Positions 7,639 through 16,206 are shown, numbered from the stretch's first letter. The stretch: DNA of 39,153 nucleotides from an uncultured Acholeplasmatales bacterium (GCA_944324725.1 CALUXJ010000006.1:1-39153); one strand, 5' to 3'. Made by a program: numbers and translations. Notes: generated by a model not told the origin, from the sequence alone.

Positions 7639-8529
7639 ATGATTGATCCAAAAATAGAAACTTTTTTAAAAATATGTGAATTAAAGAATTATACTAGTGT
7701 AGCTAAAGCTTTAAATCTTACTCAACCAGCAGTTTCACAGCATGTTAAAGCATTAGAAAATGAATATAATGTAAAATTATTTATTAGAAATAATAATGAT
7801 TTAAAATTGACTAATGAAGGCGAAATATTGCTTAAATACGCCAAAAGATTAGCTAACATATATAGTGATTTGGCTATAAAATTAGAAGATGAAAAAAAAC
7901 ATACTAAGACCCTAACTATTGGCATTACTCATACTTCCGAAAGTAATGCCATTGCCGAAGTTCTTGCTTTATATTGTTCCATTAATAAAGGGTCACGTAT
8001 AAATATTATTTCTGATACCATAAAAAATCTTTATGATAAATTATCATCATATGAAATTGACTTAGCTATAGTCGAAGGCAAAATACCTTCTCGAAAATAT
8101 AGTTCTATCTTGCTTGATACAGACTCTCTTGTTGCTGTTATGTCAACTTCTAATCCATTGGCTAAAAACAAAACGATTGCAATAAGTGATTTAAAAAAAG
8201 AAAATTTAATATTACGTTCATCCCAAAGTCAAACTAGAACTCTATTTGCCAATGCTTTAGAAAATATTGATATTTCTTTAAATGATTTTAATATTATCTT
8301 AGAAATTGATAATATAGCAACTATTAAAGATTTAATTGCTAAAAATTGTGGCGTTTCTGTTTTGCCAAAGAGTGCTTGTTACCATGAGATTAAACATAAT
8401 ATTTTAGCCATTAGACCAGTTGAAAATTTAAATATGATTAGGCAAATAAATATGGTTTTTTTAAAGGATTTCACTAATCAAAATACTTTAGATGAAATAT
8501 TATCAATTTATAATTCATTTGTTAAATAA
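7639..8529 (+). CDS. LysR-family transcriptional regulator
   Basis: A 296-residue LysR-type regulator. The N-terminal winged helix-turn-helix is clear (NYTSVAKALNLTQPAVSQHV, about 17-36, followed by LENEYNVKLFIRN and LTNEGEILLKYAKRL). The rest is a periplasmic-binding-protein-like effector domain (LTIGITHTSESNAIAEV onward). It diverges from the antiporter gene, and the overlapping palindromes between them suggest it controls that gene and itself. The effector cannot be guessed. Start supported by an AGAGGTG site 6 bases upstream. Confidence 0.9.
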   Translation: MIDPKIETFLKICELKNYTSVAKALNLTQPAVSQHVKALENEYNVKLFIRNNNDLKLTNEGEILLKYAKRLANIYSDLAIKLEDEKKHTKTLTIGITHTSESNAIAEVLALYCSINKGSRINIISDTIKNLYDKLSSYEIDLAIVEGKIPSRKYSSILLDTDSLVAVMSTSNPLAKNKTIAISDLKKENLILRSSQSQTRTLFANALENIDISLNDFNIILEIDNIATIKDLIAKNCGVSVLPKSACYHEIKHNILAIRPVENLNMIRQINMVFLKDFTNQNTLDEILSIYNSFVK

Positions 8530-8622
8530 AAAAAGATGTCTAACTAGGGTGAACCCCTAAAGTTGGACTAGTAGAAAATACTAGAAAGACTTATGGGGTT
8601 CACTATAAACGACATCTTTTTT
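8529..8622. repeat. 94-bp nested inverted repeat (MITE-like hairpin acting as a bidirectional terminator)
   Basis: The whole stretch between the converging lysR and typA stops folds on itself: A-tract plus GATGTC (8529-8540) with GACATC plus T-tract (8611-8622), then GTGAACCCC with GGGGTTCAC, then CTAGTA with TACTAG. The ends TGTC...GACA and the internal GTGAACCCC-TAAAGTTGGAC resemble the terminal repeats of IS3-family elements. It may be a miniature element recruited as a terminator, or an elaborate native terminator. No direct target duplication is visible. Confidence 0.6.
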
Positions 8623-8623
8623 A

Positions 8624-10450
8624 TTAAGCTTGTTCTTGACGCATCTTTGCATCATATTTCTTACGTTCTACAGTATCTAGAATCTTTTTTCTTAAACGAA
8701 TATGACGTGGCGTTACTTCTACTAACTCATCATCATTAATGAATTCTAAGCAAGCCTCTAGTGATAAAATACGTGGTTTCTTTAAAACAACTGTCATATC
8801 TTTAGTAGCGGAACGAGTATTTGTTTGTTGTTTAGCCTTAACAACATTGACAGCTAAATCTAAATCCTTATTAGCCATACCAACAATCATACCTTCATAA
8901 ATATCTTCACCTGGTGATATGAACATTATACCACGATCTTCTAGTTGACCAATTGAATAAGCTGTTGATTGACCTTCAGCCATTGATACTAATACACCGT
9001 TTAGCCGTTTACCAACGCTTACTTGTTCTTGTGGACGATAATCTAAGAAACTATGATTTAGTATACCATAACCCTTAGTAACTGTCATAAAATCTGTGTT
9101 AAAACCAATCAGCCCTCTACTTGGAATATGGTAGATTACTCTTGATTGAGTTTCCGTATTTGACATATGAATTAAAGTACCATGACGATTACCTAGTAAT
9201 TCAATAACTGAACCAATACAATCAGATGGAGCATCAACAATTGCTTCTTCATAAGGCTCGCAAATTACACCATCTATTTCCTTTAGAATAACACGTGGAC
9301 GAGACACTTGTAATTCAAAGCCTTCTCTACGCATTGTTTCAATTAAAATACCTAAATGTAATTCTCCCCGACCAGAAACAATCCATTCTTCATTTTTAGC
9401 GATTCTTTCAACTTTAAGAGATACATCTTTCTCAACTTCTTTAAATAGACGCTCTTCAATTTTAGAAGCTGTTACTAATTTACCATCTCTACCACAAAAT
9501 GGACTTGTATTAGTACCAAAAGTCATTTGGACAGTAGGTTCACTAATATGTAGCTTTTCAAGTGGCATTTCCTTACCTGGGTCACATAAAGTTTCACCAA
9601 CAGAAATATCATTGATACCACATACACAAGCCATATCACCAGCTCCTACACTAGGAACCTCTATTTTATTCAAGCCCTGGAAAGTATATAATTTTTGAAT
9701 ACGATACTGCTTAATCGTACCATCAAGACGACAACAAGACACCATATTACCACTCTTAAGAGTACCCTGTTTTACACGACCAACACCCATTCTACCTACG
9801 AAATCATTATAATCTAGTAAGCATGGTTGAAATTGAAGTGGGGCGTCAACATCCATACTTGGAGCAGGAATATTTTCAATAATCATATTAAATAATGGGT
9901 CCATACCTGGCTTTTGATCAGCTGGATCAGCTGATAATGAAGATGTTCCGTTAACTGCTGAAGTATAACAAACCGGGAAATCCAATTCGGACTCGTCACA
10001 TCCTAAATCAATAAATAGTTCTAAAACCTCATCTAAAACCTCAAGTGGTCGCGCACTAGGCTTATCAATTTTATTGATAACAACAATTGGTTTTAAATGA
10101 GCCTCAAAGGCCTTCTTCAAAACGAAACGAGTTTGTGGCATTGTTCCTTCATAAGCATCAACAACAAGGACAACCCCATCAACCATTTTCATAATTCTTT
10201 CTACTTCCCCTGAGAAGTCAGCATGACCAGGAGTATCTAAAATATTTATTTTAGTATTGTTATATTTAATAGCTGTATTCTTAGCTAAAATGGTAATTCC
10301 TCTTTCACGTTCTAGGTCATTTGAATCCATAACACGTTCTTCAACCTGTTCATTATCTCTAAAAGTATGAGAGAAACGTAAAAGCTGATCAACTAATGTA
10401 GTTTTACCATGATCGACATGGGCAATAATAGCAATATTACGAATATCCAT
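8624..10450 (-). CDS. typA: Translational GTPase TypA/BipA
   Basis: A ribosome-associated GTPase of the EF-G family, 608 residues, the normal length. G1 AHVDHGKTT (about 10-18), the switch region ERERGITI, G3 DTPGHADF and G4 NKID are intact; EF-G-like domains II, III and V follow, then the TypA-specific C-terminal domain. It supports ribosome assembly and growth under cold or stress. A GGTGAC site precedes the ATG. It is last in the DUF1275 - dtxR-like - aroF - tyrA - typA run, starting directly after the tyrA stop. Confidence 0.97.
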   Translation of the reverse strand: MDIRNIAIIAHVDHGKTTLVDQLLRFSHTFRDNEQVEERVMDSNDLERERGITILAKNTAIKYNNTKINILDTPGHADFSGEVERIMKMVDGVVLVVDAYEGTMPQTRFVLKKAFEAHLKPIVVINKIDKPSARPLEVLDEVLELFIDLGCDESELDFPVCYTSAVNGTSSLSADPADQKPGMDPLFNMIIENIPAPSMDVDAPLQFQPCLLDYNDFVGRMGVGRVKQGTLKSGNMVSCCRLDGTIKQYRIQKLYTFQGLNKIEVPSVGAGDMACVCGINDISVGETLCDPGKEMPLEKLHISEPTVQMTFGTNTSPFCGRDGKLVTASKIEERLFKEVEKDVSLKVERIAKNEEWIVSGRGELHLGILIETMRREGFELQVSRPRVILKEIDGVICEPYEEAIVDAPSDCIGSVIELLGNRHGTLIHMSNTETQSRVIYHIPSRGLIGFNTDFMTVTKGYGILNHSFLDYRPQEQVSVGKRLNGVLVSMAEGQSTAYSIGQLEDRGIMFISPGEDIYEGMIVGMANKDLDLAVNVVKAKQQTNTRSATKDMTVVLKKPRILSLEACLEFINDDELVEVTPRHIRLRKKILDTVERKKYDAKMRQEQA

Positions 10451-11296
10451 TTATTTTGTCACCTTTTCTTTATTCATCATTTCACGTTTGGTTGTTGAAG
10501 CTTTGAACAAAGCTTTTAAACCTTCCACATCGCCTTGTTTAAGGCAATCTTTTATATTATCTAGCTTTTTTTCAAATTTTTCAATATTTTTTAGCAAATT
10601 ATTTTTATTTTCCATAAATAATTCTTGCCAAAGATCATGATTTATCATAGCTATACGTGTTAAATCACGATAGGAATCACCAATATAATTAACAGTGTCA
10701 TTATCATCATCAGATAAAACTAAAGCTACTGCTAAAGCATGTGGTAATTGACTAGTTTTCGCAATCATTTCATCATGGTGCCAACTAGACATTGTAGTTA
10801 TGCGACCAAATTTTAAATCTTTTGCTATTTTTGTTAAGGTCTCAATAGCTAAATTGGTAGTTTTATTAGTAGGAATAATTAAAAAATTAGCATCATAAAA
10901 ACGCGTTTTATCGGCGTATAATATGCCCTTTTTTTCTCGCCCTGCCATAGGATGAATTGAAACGTATTGACAAGATATATTTAAATTATTGATAGTTTCT
11001 ACTAAATTACTTTTAACACCTGATACATCTGTCACTATTTGGTTTGGACTAAATTGATGAGATTGTAAAATATTTAGAATTGCCTGAGGATAAACACAAA
11101 GAATTATAATATTAGCTATTGGCAAAAATTCTTCTATGTCTTGACCACCCTTAACTATTATCTTATGTTCTAAGGCATACTCAATAGTTTTTTTATCTAA
11201 ATCAACACCATAAACTGGATAACCTACTGAACTTAATCCTTGAGCGAAACCTGCTCCAATGACACCAAGTCCAACAATTAAAATAGTATCTTTCAT
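10451..11296 (-). CDS. tyrA: Prephenate dehydrogenase
   Basis: Oxidative decarboxylation of prephenate to 4-hydroxyphenylpyruvate in tyrosine synthesis. The N-terminal Rossmann motif is GLGVIG at residues 9-14, followed by VTDVSGVKS, the catalytic-region SIHPMAGREKKG, and the helical dimerisation domain with TSQLPHALAVAL. No C-terminal ACT domain is present (281 residues). The start overlaps the DAHP synthase stop as ATGA, without its own Shine-Dalgarno, so it is translationally coupled. Confidence 0.9.
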   Translation of the reverse strand: MKDTILIVGLGVIGAGFAQGLSSVGYPVYGVDLDKKTIEYALEHKIIVKGGQDIEEFLPIANIIILCVYPQAILNILQSHQFSPNQIVTDVSGVKSNLVETINNLNISCQYVSIHPMAGREKKGILYADKTRFYDANFLIIPTNKTTNLAIETLTKIAKDLKFGRITTMSSWHHDEMIAKTSQLPHALAVALVLSDDDNDTVNYIGDSYRDLTRIAMINHDLWQELFMENKNNLLKNIEKFEKKLDNIKDCLKQGDVEGLKALFKASTTKREMMNKEKVTK

Positions 11297-12309
11297 AATG
11301 TTTTACCGCATAAAGGAGCCAATTTTTCTAATTCCTTAACCATGTGATCAAACTTCTCTGGTTTTAAACTTTGGGCCCCATCAGATAAAGCACACTCTGG
11401 GTGATTATGAACCTCAACAATAATTCCATCTGCCCCTACTACTAGAGCCGCTTTAGCCAAATCTTCAATCATATCATAACGACCACTAGCATGACTAGGA
11501 TCAACAATAATTGGCAAATGTGATAGTTGCTTGATAGCTAAAACAGCTTGAATATCTAAACAATTACGTGTATAGCGATCAAAGGTTTTAATCCCTCTCT
11601 CACATAATATTACTTGCTCGTTACCGCCAGCTAAAATGTATTCAGCGGCTAATAACCATTCCTCAATAGTAGCGTCCATTCCTCTTTTTAGCATAACTGG
11701 TTTTCTTATCTTACCTAAGGCTTTAAGCAAATCATAATTTTGCATATTACGGGCTCCTACCTGAAAAATATCAACACCTTTTTCTAGAAAAAGAGGTATT
11801 AATTCAGCTGAATAAATTTCTGTTACGATAGGTAAATGATACTCTTTTTTAGCAGCCGCTAAAATATCTAAACCAACTTCACCTAAGCCTTGAAAAGCAT
11901 AAGGTGAAGTCCTAGGCTTATAAGCGCCACCTCTTAATATCTTAGCCCCACTTTGCTTAACTGCATCGGCAATATTAAAGAGTTGTTCCTTACTTTCAAC
12001 CGAACATGGTCCGGCCATGATAGTGAATGTGCCACCACCAATTTTGACACCAGAAACATCAATAATCGTTGGCTCTGGGTGCAAAGTTTTACTAGCTTTT
12101 TTATAAGGTTCTTGAATACGAGTTATTTTATCTACTGCCTCAAAGGCATAGACATCTGATTCCATTATAGACTTAGTATCACCAATGATTCCATATAAAG
12201 AAACATCGGCACTAGAAGCATCCTTATATGTGCAACCTTTGCTAGAAAAAAAGTTTAATACGGCTTCAATTTGTTTTTGAGTTGCATTTTTCTTCATTCT
12301 AATTATCAC
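11293..12309 (-). CDS. aroF: 3-deoxy-7-phosphoheptulonate synthase (type I beta, with regulatory domain)
   Basis: First step of the shikimate pathway, joining PEP and erythrose 4-phosphate. The barrel shows IMAGPCSVES, LRGGAYKPRTSPYAFQGLG, KPVMLKRGM, ILCERGIKTF and PIIVDPSHASGR. The first about 75 residues form the ferredoxin-like regulatory domain found in the Thermotoga-type enzyme, which gives tyrosine/phenylalanine feedback. The start is GTG at 12309: an AAGGTGA site lies 6 bases upstream and the resulting N terminus (MIIRMKKNAT) matches the strand start of that domain. It overlaps the upstream regulator gene and tyrA. Confidence 0.95.
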   Translation of the reverse strand: MIIRMKKNATQKQIEAVLNFFSSKGCTYKDASSADVSLYGIIGDTKSIMESDVYAFEAVDKITRIQEPYKKASKTLHPEPTIIDVSGVKIGGGTFTIMAGPCSVESKEQLFNIADAVKQSGAKILRGGAYKPRTSPYAFQGLGEVGLDILAAAKKEYHLPIVTEIYSAELIPLFLEKGVDIFQVGARNMQNYDLLKALGKIRKPVMLKRGMDATIEEWLLAAEYILAGGNEQVILCERGIKTFDRYTRNCLDIQAVLAIKQLSHLPIIVDPSHASGRYDMIEDLAKAALVVGADGIIVEVHNHPECALSDGAQSLKPEKFDHMVKELEKLAPLCGKTL

Positions 12310-12670
12310 AATTATTCACCTTACCTTTAATTATTTCAAACATTTCATCTGAGATAATATGCTCAATACGACAAGCATTCTCTTCTGCTACACTTTTATT
12401 TGCCCCTAAGTTCATAAAAAAATTCGTCAAAATTGTGTGTTTTTCATAAACACCGCGTGCTCTAACTAAACCAGTATCCGTCAATTCCAATTGACCATCT
12501 TGATGAAAAATAATGTAATTATTTTTTTCTAATAATTTCATTGCTCGGGAAACACTAGGTTTAGAGAAACCCATTTCTTGGGCCACATCAATTGAATGCA
12601 CTTTTTTGCCAGTTTTACTTAATAAATATATCGTTTCTAAATACATTTCCATAGATTCATTATTTTTCAT
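12299..12670 (-). CDS. DtxR/MntR-family metal-dependent repressor, iron-type ligands
   Basis: A 123-residue regulator: winged helix-turn-helix (VHSIDVAQEMGFSKPSVSRAM, about 24-44) plus the metal-binding dimerisation domain, with no SH3 domain. In the primary site Met9 (in SMEMYLETIY) and Cys100, Glu103, His104 (NACRIEH) match the Met10/Cys102/Glu105/His106 set of DtxR rather than the Asp8 set of Bacillus MntR, arguing for Fe2+ sensing. His78 of the ancillary site is kept, but Glu83 and His98 equivalents are changed. The ATG at 12670 follows a TTGGTG site and lies within the end of the DUF1275 gene. It is the obvious candidate regulator of the feo operon about 1 kb away. Confidence 0.88.
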   Translation of the reverse strand: MKNNESMEMYLETIYLLSKTGKKVHSIDVAQEMGFSKPSVSRAMKLLEKNNYIIFHQDGQLELTDTGLVRARGVYEKHTILTNFFMNLGANKSVAEENACRIEHIISDEMFEIIKGKVNNCDN

Positions 12671-13349
12671 CAACAACACCAACTTTCTTTATTTTATAAA
12701 TTTCTAATCCCATTAATATTAAAATTAGTAAATGAGGTAAGAAAATTATGTATTGAGTTATTATATCATATTTATAAAATAAGGTATAGATTAATACACC
12801 TAAAACAAAAGCTAATATAATTAAAAAATAAATATATGCCTTATGACGTTCACCTTTATTTTTTTCAATCACGCCTGTTAATAGGGCATGCATAAACATT
12901 TTATAATTATTAGTCATCATTGTTGAGGTATACGCTAGATAAGAGAATCTAAAGGATTCTAGTAATATTCCTCCTACTAGTCCTAAAGCAAATACGCCAA
13001 TATATGACCAATCAAAAGTATTCGTCTTAGCAAAAAAATAATTAGGAATAATTAAGAAAAATACTATTGTCAATAAAATAATATGAATTAAATACTCTTT
13101 ATTCTTTTTTCTTAATAGATAGCTTAGCAGATTGGCAATAATTAGTCCAATGGAGAAGGCCGCAAAAATATATAAACACCGATAAACCGAAGGGTAATTG
13201 CTATTAATTATATCACGAGCCAAATAAATTAAATTACCTGTTTGTAAAAAACAAAAATTTCCACCGCGATAAATTAGGCAATAAATATCAAAAAAACCAC
13301 CAACAAACGATAATATTATAGGTGTAACTATATTAATAAACTTATTCAT
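12660..13349 (-). CDS. DUF1275 (YoaK-family) membrane protein
   Basis: A 229-residue protein with six or seven hydrophobic segments. The family signature is in the first helix pair: GGFFDIYCLIYRGGNFCFLQTGN. YoaK-family proteins are widespread and without a settled function. It is first in the operon leading to the DtxR-type regulator, aroF, tyrA and typA, and overlaps the regulator's start. An AGAGG site lies 9 bases before the ATG. Confidence 0.85.
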   Translation of the reverse strand: MNKFINIVTPIILSFVGGFFDIYCLIYRGGNFCFLQTGNLIYLARDIINSNYPSVYRCLYIFAAFSIGLIIANLLSYLLRKKNKEYLIHIILLTIVFFLIIPNYFFAKTNTFDWSYIGVFALGLVGGILLESFRFSYLAYTSTMMTNNYKMFMHALLTGVIEKNKGERHKAYIYFLIILAFVLGVLIYTLFYKYDIITQYIIFLPHLLILILMGLEIYKIKKVGVVDEK

Positions 13350-13475
13350 TACATTAAACCTCTATGCAAAAACTAGCGTGGATAGTTAGTTTTTTAGCTT
13401 ATCCTTTCCCTTTATTTAACGTTGCTTATTTTAGCATATTTTTTTAAAAAATTAAAGTTATGGCGCCATTTTTTC
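13350..13475 (-). promoter_or_regulatory. Leader and probable promoter of the DUF1275-dtxR-aroF-tyrA-typA operon
   Basis: On the minus strand a TGCTAAAAT extended -10 lies at about 13433-13441, giving a leader of roughly 80 bases. In that leader GGATA can pair with TATCC across about 15 bases, and AAAAACTA can instead pair with TAGTTTTT just downstream, which overlaps the first pairing. This could be an attenuator, but the runs are AT-rich and chance pairing is likely. Confidence 0.3.
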
Positions 13476-13490
13476 TATATAGTATTAATA

Positions 13491-13545
13491 AAAAAATGAT
13501 ATCTAACTACTTTTAGCTTTTTAGCCAAACTATAGTTAAATATCA
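13491..13545 (-). terminator. Terminator of the feo operon
   Basis: A 13-bp stem with one mismatch (13497-13509 with 13533-13545; TGATATCTAACTA on the plus strand) encloses a smaller hairpin and is followed on the minus strand by a run of T (13491-13496). It lies 14 bases past the last feo-operon gene. Confidence 0.8.
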
Positions 13546-13559
13546 GTTTTTATATTGCT

Positions 13560-13760
13560 TTATTTTTTATCTTTAGTTTTATTTTCCCTCTCACACGCTT
13601 CTTTATAAGCTTTTAATATTTTATCTTTACTAAAGGCTTGACATTGTTTAGCACTAGCACAATCCCCACAAGGGCTTTTTTTATATACTTTTACTAAATG
13701 AATAATTATTAGTCCTGAAATAATACATATTACAAATATAACAATTAAATTAATTATCAT
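13560..13760 (-). CDS. FeoB-associated Cys-rich membrane protein
   Basis: Sixty-six residues: an N-terminal membrane helix (about 3-25), then the motif SPCGDCASAKQCQAFSKDK with three Cys residues, and a charged tail. This matches the small FeoB-associated Cys-rich family found at the end of many Firmicutes feo operons, whose role in Fe2+ uptake is not established; the Cys cluster may bind iron. The ATG overlaps the end of the upstream small gene and lacks a strong ribosome-binding site, so translation is probably coupled. Confidence 0.88.
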   Translation of the reverse strand: MIINLIVIFVICIISGLIIIHLVKVYKKSPCGDCASAKQCQAFSKDKILKAYKEACERENKTKDKK

Positions 13761-13890
13761 TTTTGCTAATATTCTTTCTATTTACTGCCTTCTCTTTAAT
13801 TTTTGGTAGGTAGAAGCGTAAAAAGATAACCATAATAACTAAAAACAAAACTATCAGTAAAACCATTAGGTCTATTAAATTTATAAGCAT
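13750..13890 (-). CDS. Small membrane protein of the feo operon
   Basis: A 46-residue protein, not recognised as a named family: one membrane helix (about residues 4-27, Ile/Leu/Val-rich) and a short basic tail (LPKIKEKAVNRKN). The open frame extends upstream into feoB, but the ATG at 13890 has a near-perfect AGGAGGAGG site 4 bases before it and lies just after the feoB stop. It sits between feoB and the Cys-rich protein and overlaps the latter, so it is part of the iron-uptake transcript. It may be an accessory subunit of FeoB. Confidence 0.7.
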   Translation of the reverse strand: MLINLIDLMVLLIVLFLVIMVIFLRFYLPKIKEKAVNRKNISKNDN

Positions 13891-13901
13891 ATTTCCTCCT
13901 C

Positions 13902-15950
13902 CTATAGCAAAGCACCCCAAATACCAACAGCTGAAGCAAGTACCCATGCTAGACCGGTTTGGAAAATAATTGCTCGCCAAAAATCATGTCTATTGCTAAG
14001 TTCTCTTCGCATAGCTCCGATTGCTCCAAAACATGGTGCACTAAATAAAGTAAATATCATATATCCCATAGCACTAAAACCATTAAAGAAGGCAAACATA
14101 CCATTACCAGCAAAGACATCACCACCCTCGCCAACAGCAGTTATTACTTCCATGGAAGAAACAACTAATTCTTTCGCTACTAGACCTTGAACAGCGGAAA
14201 CCGAAGCACCCCACGAAAAATTAAGGCCTAGCATTGGGGCAAAAATAAAGGCTATTGATCTTCCAATATCTGCTAAAAGACTTTCTTCAACATTAGTTGT
14301 GTATCTAAATTGATAATTTACATTTAGTAAAACCCAAATAATTATAGAACATAAAAATATAATTGTTCCTGCTCGCTTAATAAAAGCCCATGTTTTTTCC
14401 CACACATCACGACCAACATAGCTTAAACTAGGGAGATGGTAATCTGGTAGTTCCGTTATGTAGGAAGTAGAATGTTTTTTTACAAAAAATTTATTTAGTA
14501 AAAATCCAGATATAATTATAACGGCAATAGCTAATAAATACATACCTGCTGTTACCAACCAATTAGCGCCAAATATACCACCGACAAAACAAGATATGAT
14601 TGGTAATTTTGCTGAACAAGGCATAAAAGGTGTTAAAGTTACTGTCATTTGATGTTCTTCTTTATCCTGAATTGTCCTTGTTCCCATTATAGCTGGTACT
14701 GAACAACCAGTTCCTACAATAAATGGGATTAAACTTTGACCAGACATTCCAAGTTTTTTAAATAGTCTATCAAAAAGAAATGAAATTCTCGCTAAGTAAC
14801 CTGATGTTTCTAATAAACTTAAAAGAAGAAATAGAATCATTATTTGTGGAACAAAATTTAATACAGCTCCCACACCAGCAACAGCTCCATCAGCAACTAG
14901 ACTACTTGCCCATGCGCTACCACCGGCATTAGTTATAACCTCTCCTAGCCATGGTCCTAGCCCTTTTATCTCTGAGCCTAGTGTCACACTATAGGCTGCC
15001 CATGGTAATGGGAATTCAATTGTATCACCGCCATTAAAAAGCATATCCATAATTCCCACCGTAGCTCCACCAACTAATCCAACACTTAAGAGATATATTA
15101 AAACCATAATCAGTAAGAAGATGGGAATAGCTAGCCATTTATTTAAGATTATTCTATCAATTTTATTGCTAATACTTTCTGATTTAGTTTTTGATTTATG
15201 CATGGTTGCATCTCTAACTTGTTCAATAAAATTATAACGTAGGCTTGCAATCAGCTGCTCTGAATCTAAGTCATAAACTCTTTCTAATTCTTTTATTTTA
15301 CTTTCAAACTTTTCTTGATAGAATTTATTGTAATAGCGTGGATCACGTTCAATAATTTTAACTGCATTAAAGCGAATATTTTTATTTATTTCTTCGTCTT
15401 TTTCTATTTCCCTAATTAATTCTTCAACTTTTAAAGGATAAATGCTAAGTTCCTTCTTTTCTACCAGAAGTTCAGCATTTTCAATTGTCTTAACTAATTC
15501 TTTAATACCTGTTTTCTTTAAGGCGCTAATAGAGACACATTTTGTATTTAACTTATTCTCTAATTCGACCAAATCAATTGCAAGTCCTTTTTTAGCAAGG
15601 ATATCTTCCATATTTAATACTACTAGAACCCGTGTTCCGAGTTCTAAAAGCTGAGTTGTTAGATAGAGTGCTCGTTCTAGTGATGTTGCATCAACTATAT
15701 TAATTACCAAATCAAGGTTATTATCGACAATAAACTTACGAGAGATTTCTTCCTCTGCTGTATATGGCGACAAACTATAAATTCCTGGTAAATCTGTCAA
15801 TAATATTTTGGTACCTTTAATTATTCCATCTTTTCTTTCAACAGTAACACCCGGCCAATTTCCTACCTTTTGATTTAATCCAGTTAAGACATTAAAAAGC
15901 AAGGTTTTGCCACTATTTTGATTACCAACTAATGCACAATGTTTAATCAT
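13902..15950 (-). CDS. feoB: Ferrous iron transporter FeoB
   Basis: Main Fe2+ uptake permease, 682 residues. The cytoplasmic G domain carries G1 GNQNSGKT (9-16), G2 NWPGVTVE, G3 DLPG (53-56) and G4 NMED (113-116), with SALKKTG as G5. A helical spacer follows, then the membrane region with the two Gate repeats (one around FIVGTGCSVPAIMGTRT, the other around ALFSAPCFGAIGAMRRE). The Cys in each Gate is conserved. It is complete and overlaps feoA by 8 bases. Confidence 0.97.
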   Translation of the reverse strand: MIKHCALVGNQNSGKTLLFNVLTGLNQKVGNWPGVTVERKDGIIKGTKILLTDLPGIYSLSPYTAEEEISRKFIVDNNLDLVINIVDATSLERALYLTTQLLELGTRVLVVLNMEDILAKKGLAIDLVELENKLNTKCVSISALKKTGIKELVKTIENAELLVEKKELSIYPLKVEELIREIEKDEEINKNIRFNAVKIIERDPRYYNKFYQEKFESKIKELERVYDLDSEQLIASLRYNFIEQVRDATMHKSKTKSESISNKIDRIILNKWLAIPIFLLIMVLIYLLSVGLVGGATVGIMDMLFNGGDTIEFPLPWAAYSVTLGSEIKGLGPWLGEVITNAGGSAWASSLVADGAVAGVGAVLNFVPQIMILFLLLSLLETSGYLARISFLFDRLFKKLGMSGQSLIPFIVGTGCSVPAIMGTRTIQDKEEHQMTVTLTPFMPCSAKLPIISCFVGGIFGANWLVTAGMYLLAIAVIIISGFLLNKFFVKKHSTSYITELPDYHLPSLSYVGRDVWEKTWAFIKRAGTIIFLCSIIIWVLLNVNYQFRYTTNVEESLLADIGRSIAFIFAPMLGLNFSWGASVSAVQGLVAKELVVSSMEVITAVGEGGDVFAGNGMFAFFNGFSAMGYMIFTLFSAPCFGAIGAMRRELSNRHDFWRAIIFQTGLAWVLASAVGIWGALL

Positions 15951-16206
15951 GATTTACCTCCCTAATTACCTCTATATTCTCTGTATCTTCTTTCCTTAAA
16001 CAAAGTTGATAGCCTCTTAATACCACACTTACTGGATCACCTAATGGACTAATCTGTTTAATTTCAATCAATACTCCTTTTGTTAAACCCATATCTAAAA
16101 GTCGACGTCTAAAAGCCTTATTCTCTCGCCCAAAACCTATCAACCTTCCTTTCTCACCAACTTTTAGTCGGGCCAAAGTAATAATATCATTTTGCTCTTT
16201 TTCCAT
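15943..16206 (-). CDS. feoA: Ferrous iron transport protein A
   Basis: An 87-residue SH3-like FeoA protein, a cytoplasmic partner of FeoB. The family core is seen at LARLKVGEKGRLIGFG, RRRLLDMGLTKGVLIEIKQISPLGDPVSV and LRGYQLCLRKEDTENIEV. An AGGAAGG site precedes the ATG. First gene of the feo operon; its leader contains one of the two operator palindromes. Confidence 0.95.
   Translation of the reverse strand: MEKEQNDIITLARLKVGEKGRLIGFGRENKAFRRRLLDMGLTKGVLIEIKQISPLGDPVSVVLRGYQLCLRKEDTENIEVIREVNHD

Noticed and set aside
7722-7925. Minus-strand 67-codon frame across the LysR helix-turn-helix
   Set aside because: Antisense to a conserved domain; no start signals.
8529-8622. A complete insertion sequence at the lysR-typA junction
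   Set aside because: The unit is under 100 bp, has no transposase frame and shows no direct target repeats.
11293-11296. Mycoplasma-type genetic code (TGA as Trp)
   Set aside because: TGA ends aroF inside an ATGA overlap, and rlmN likewise; proteins use TGG for Trp throughout.
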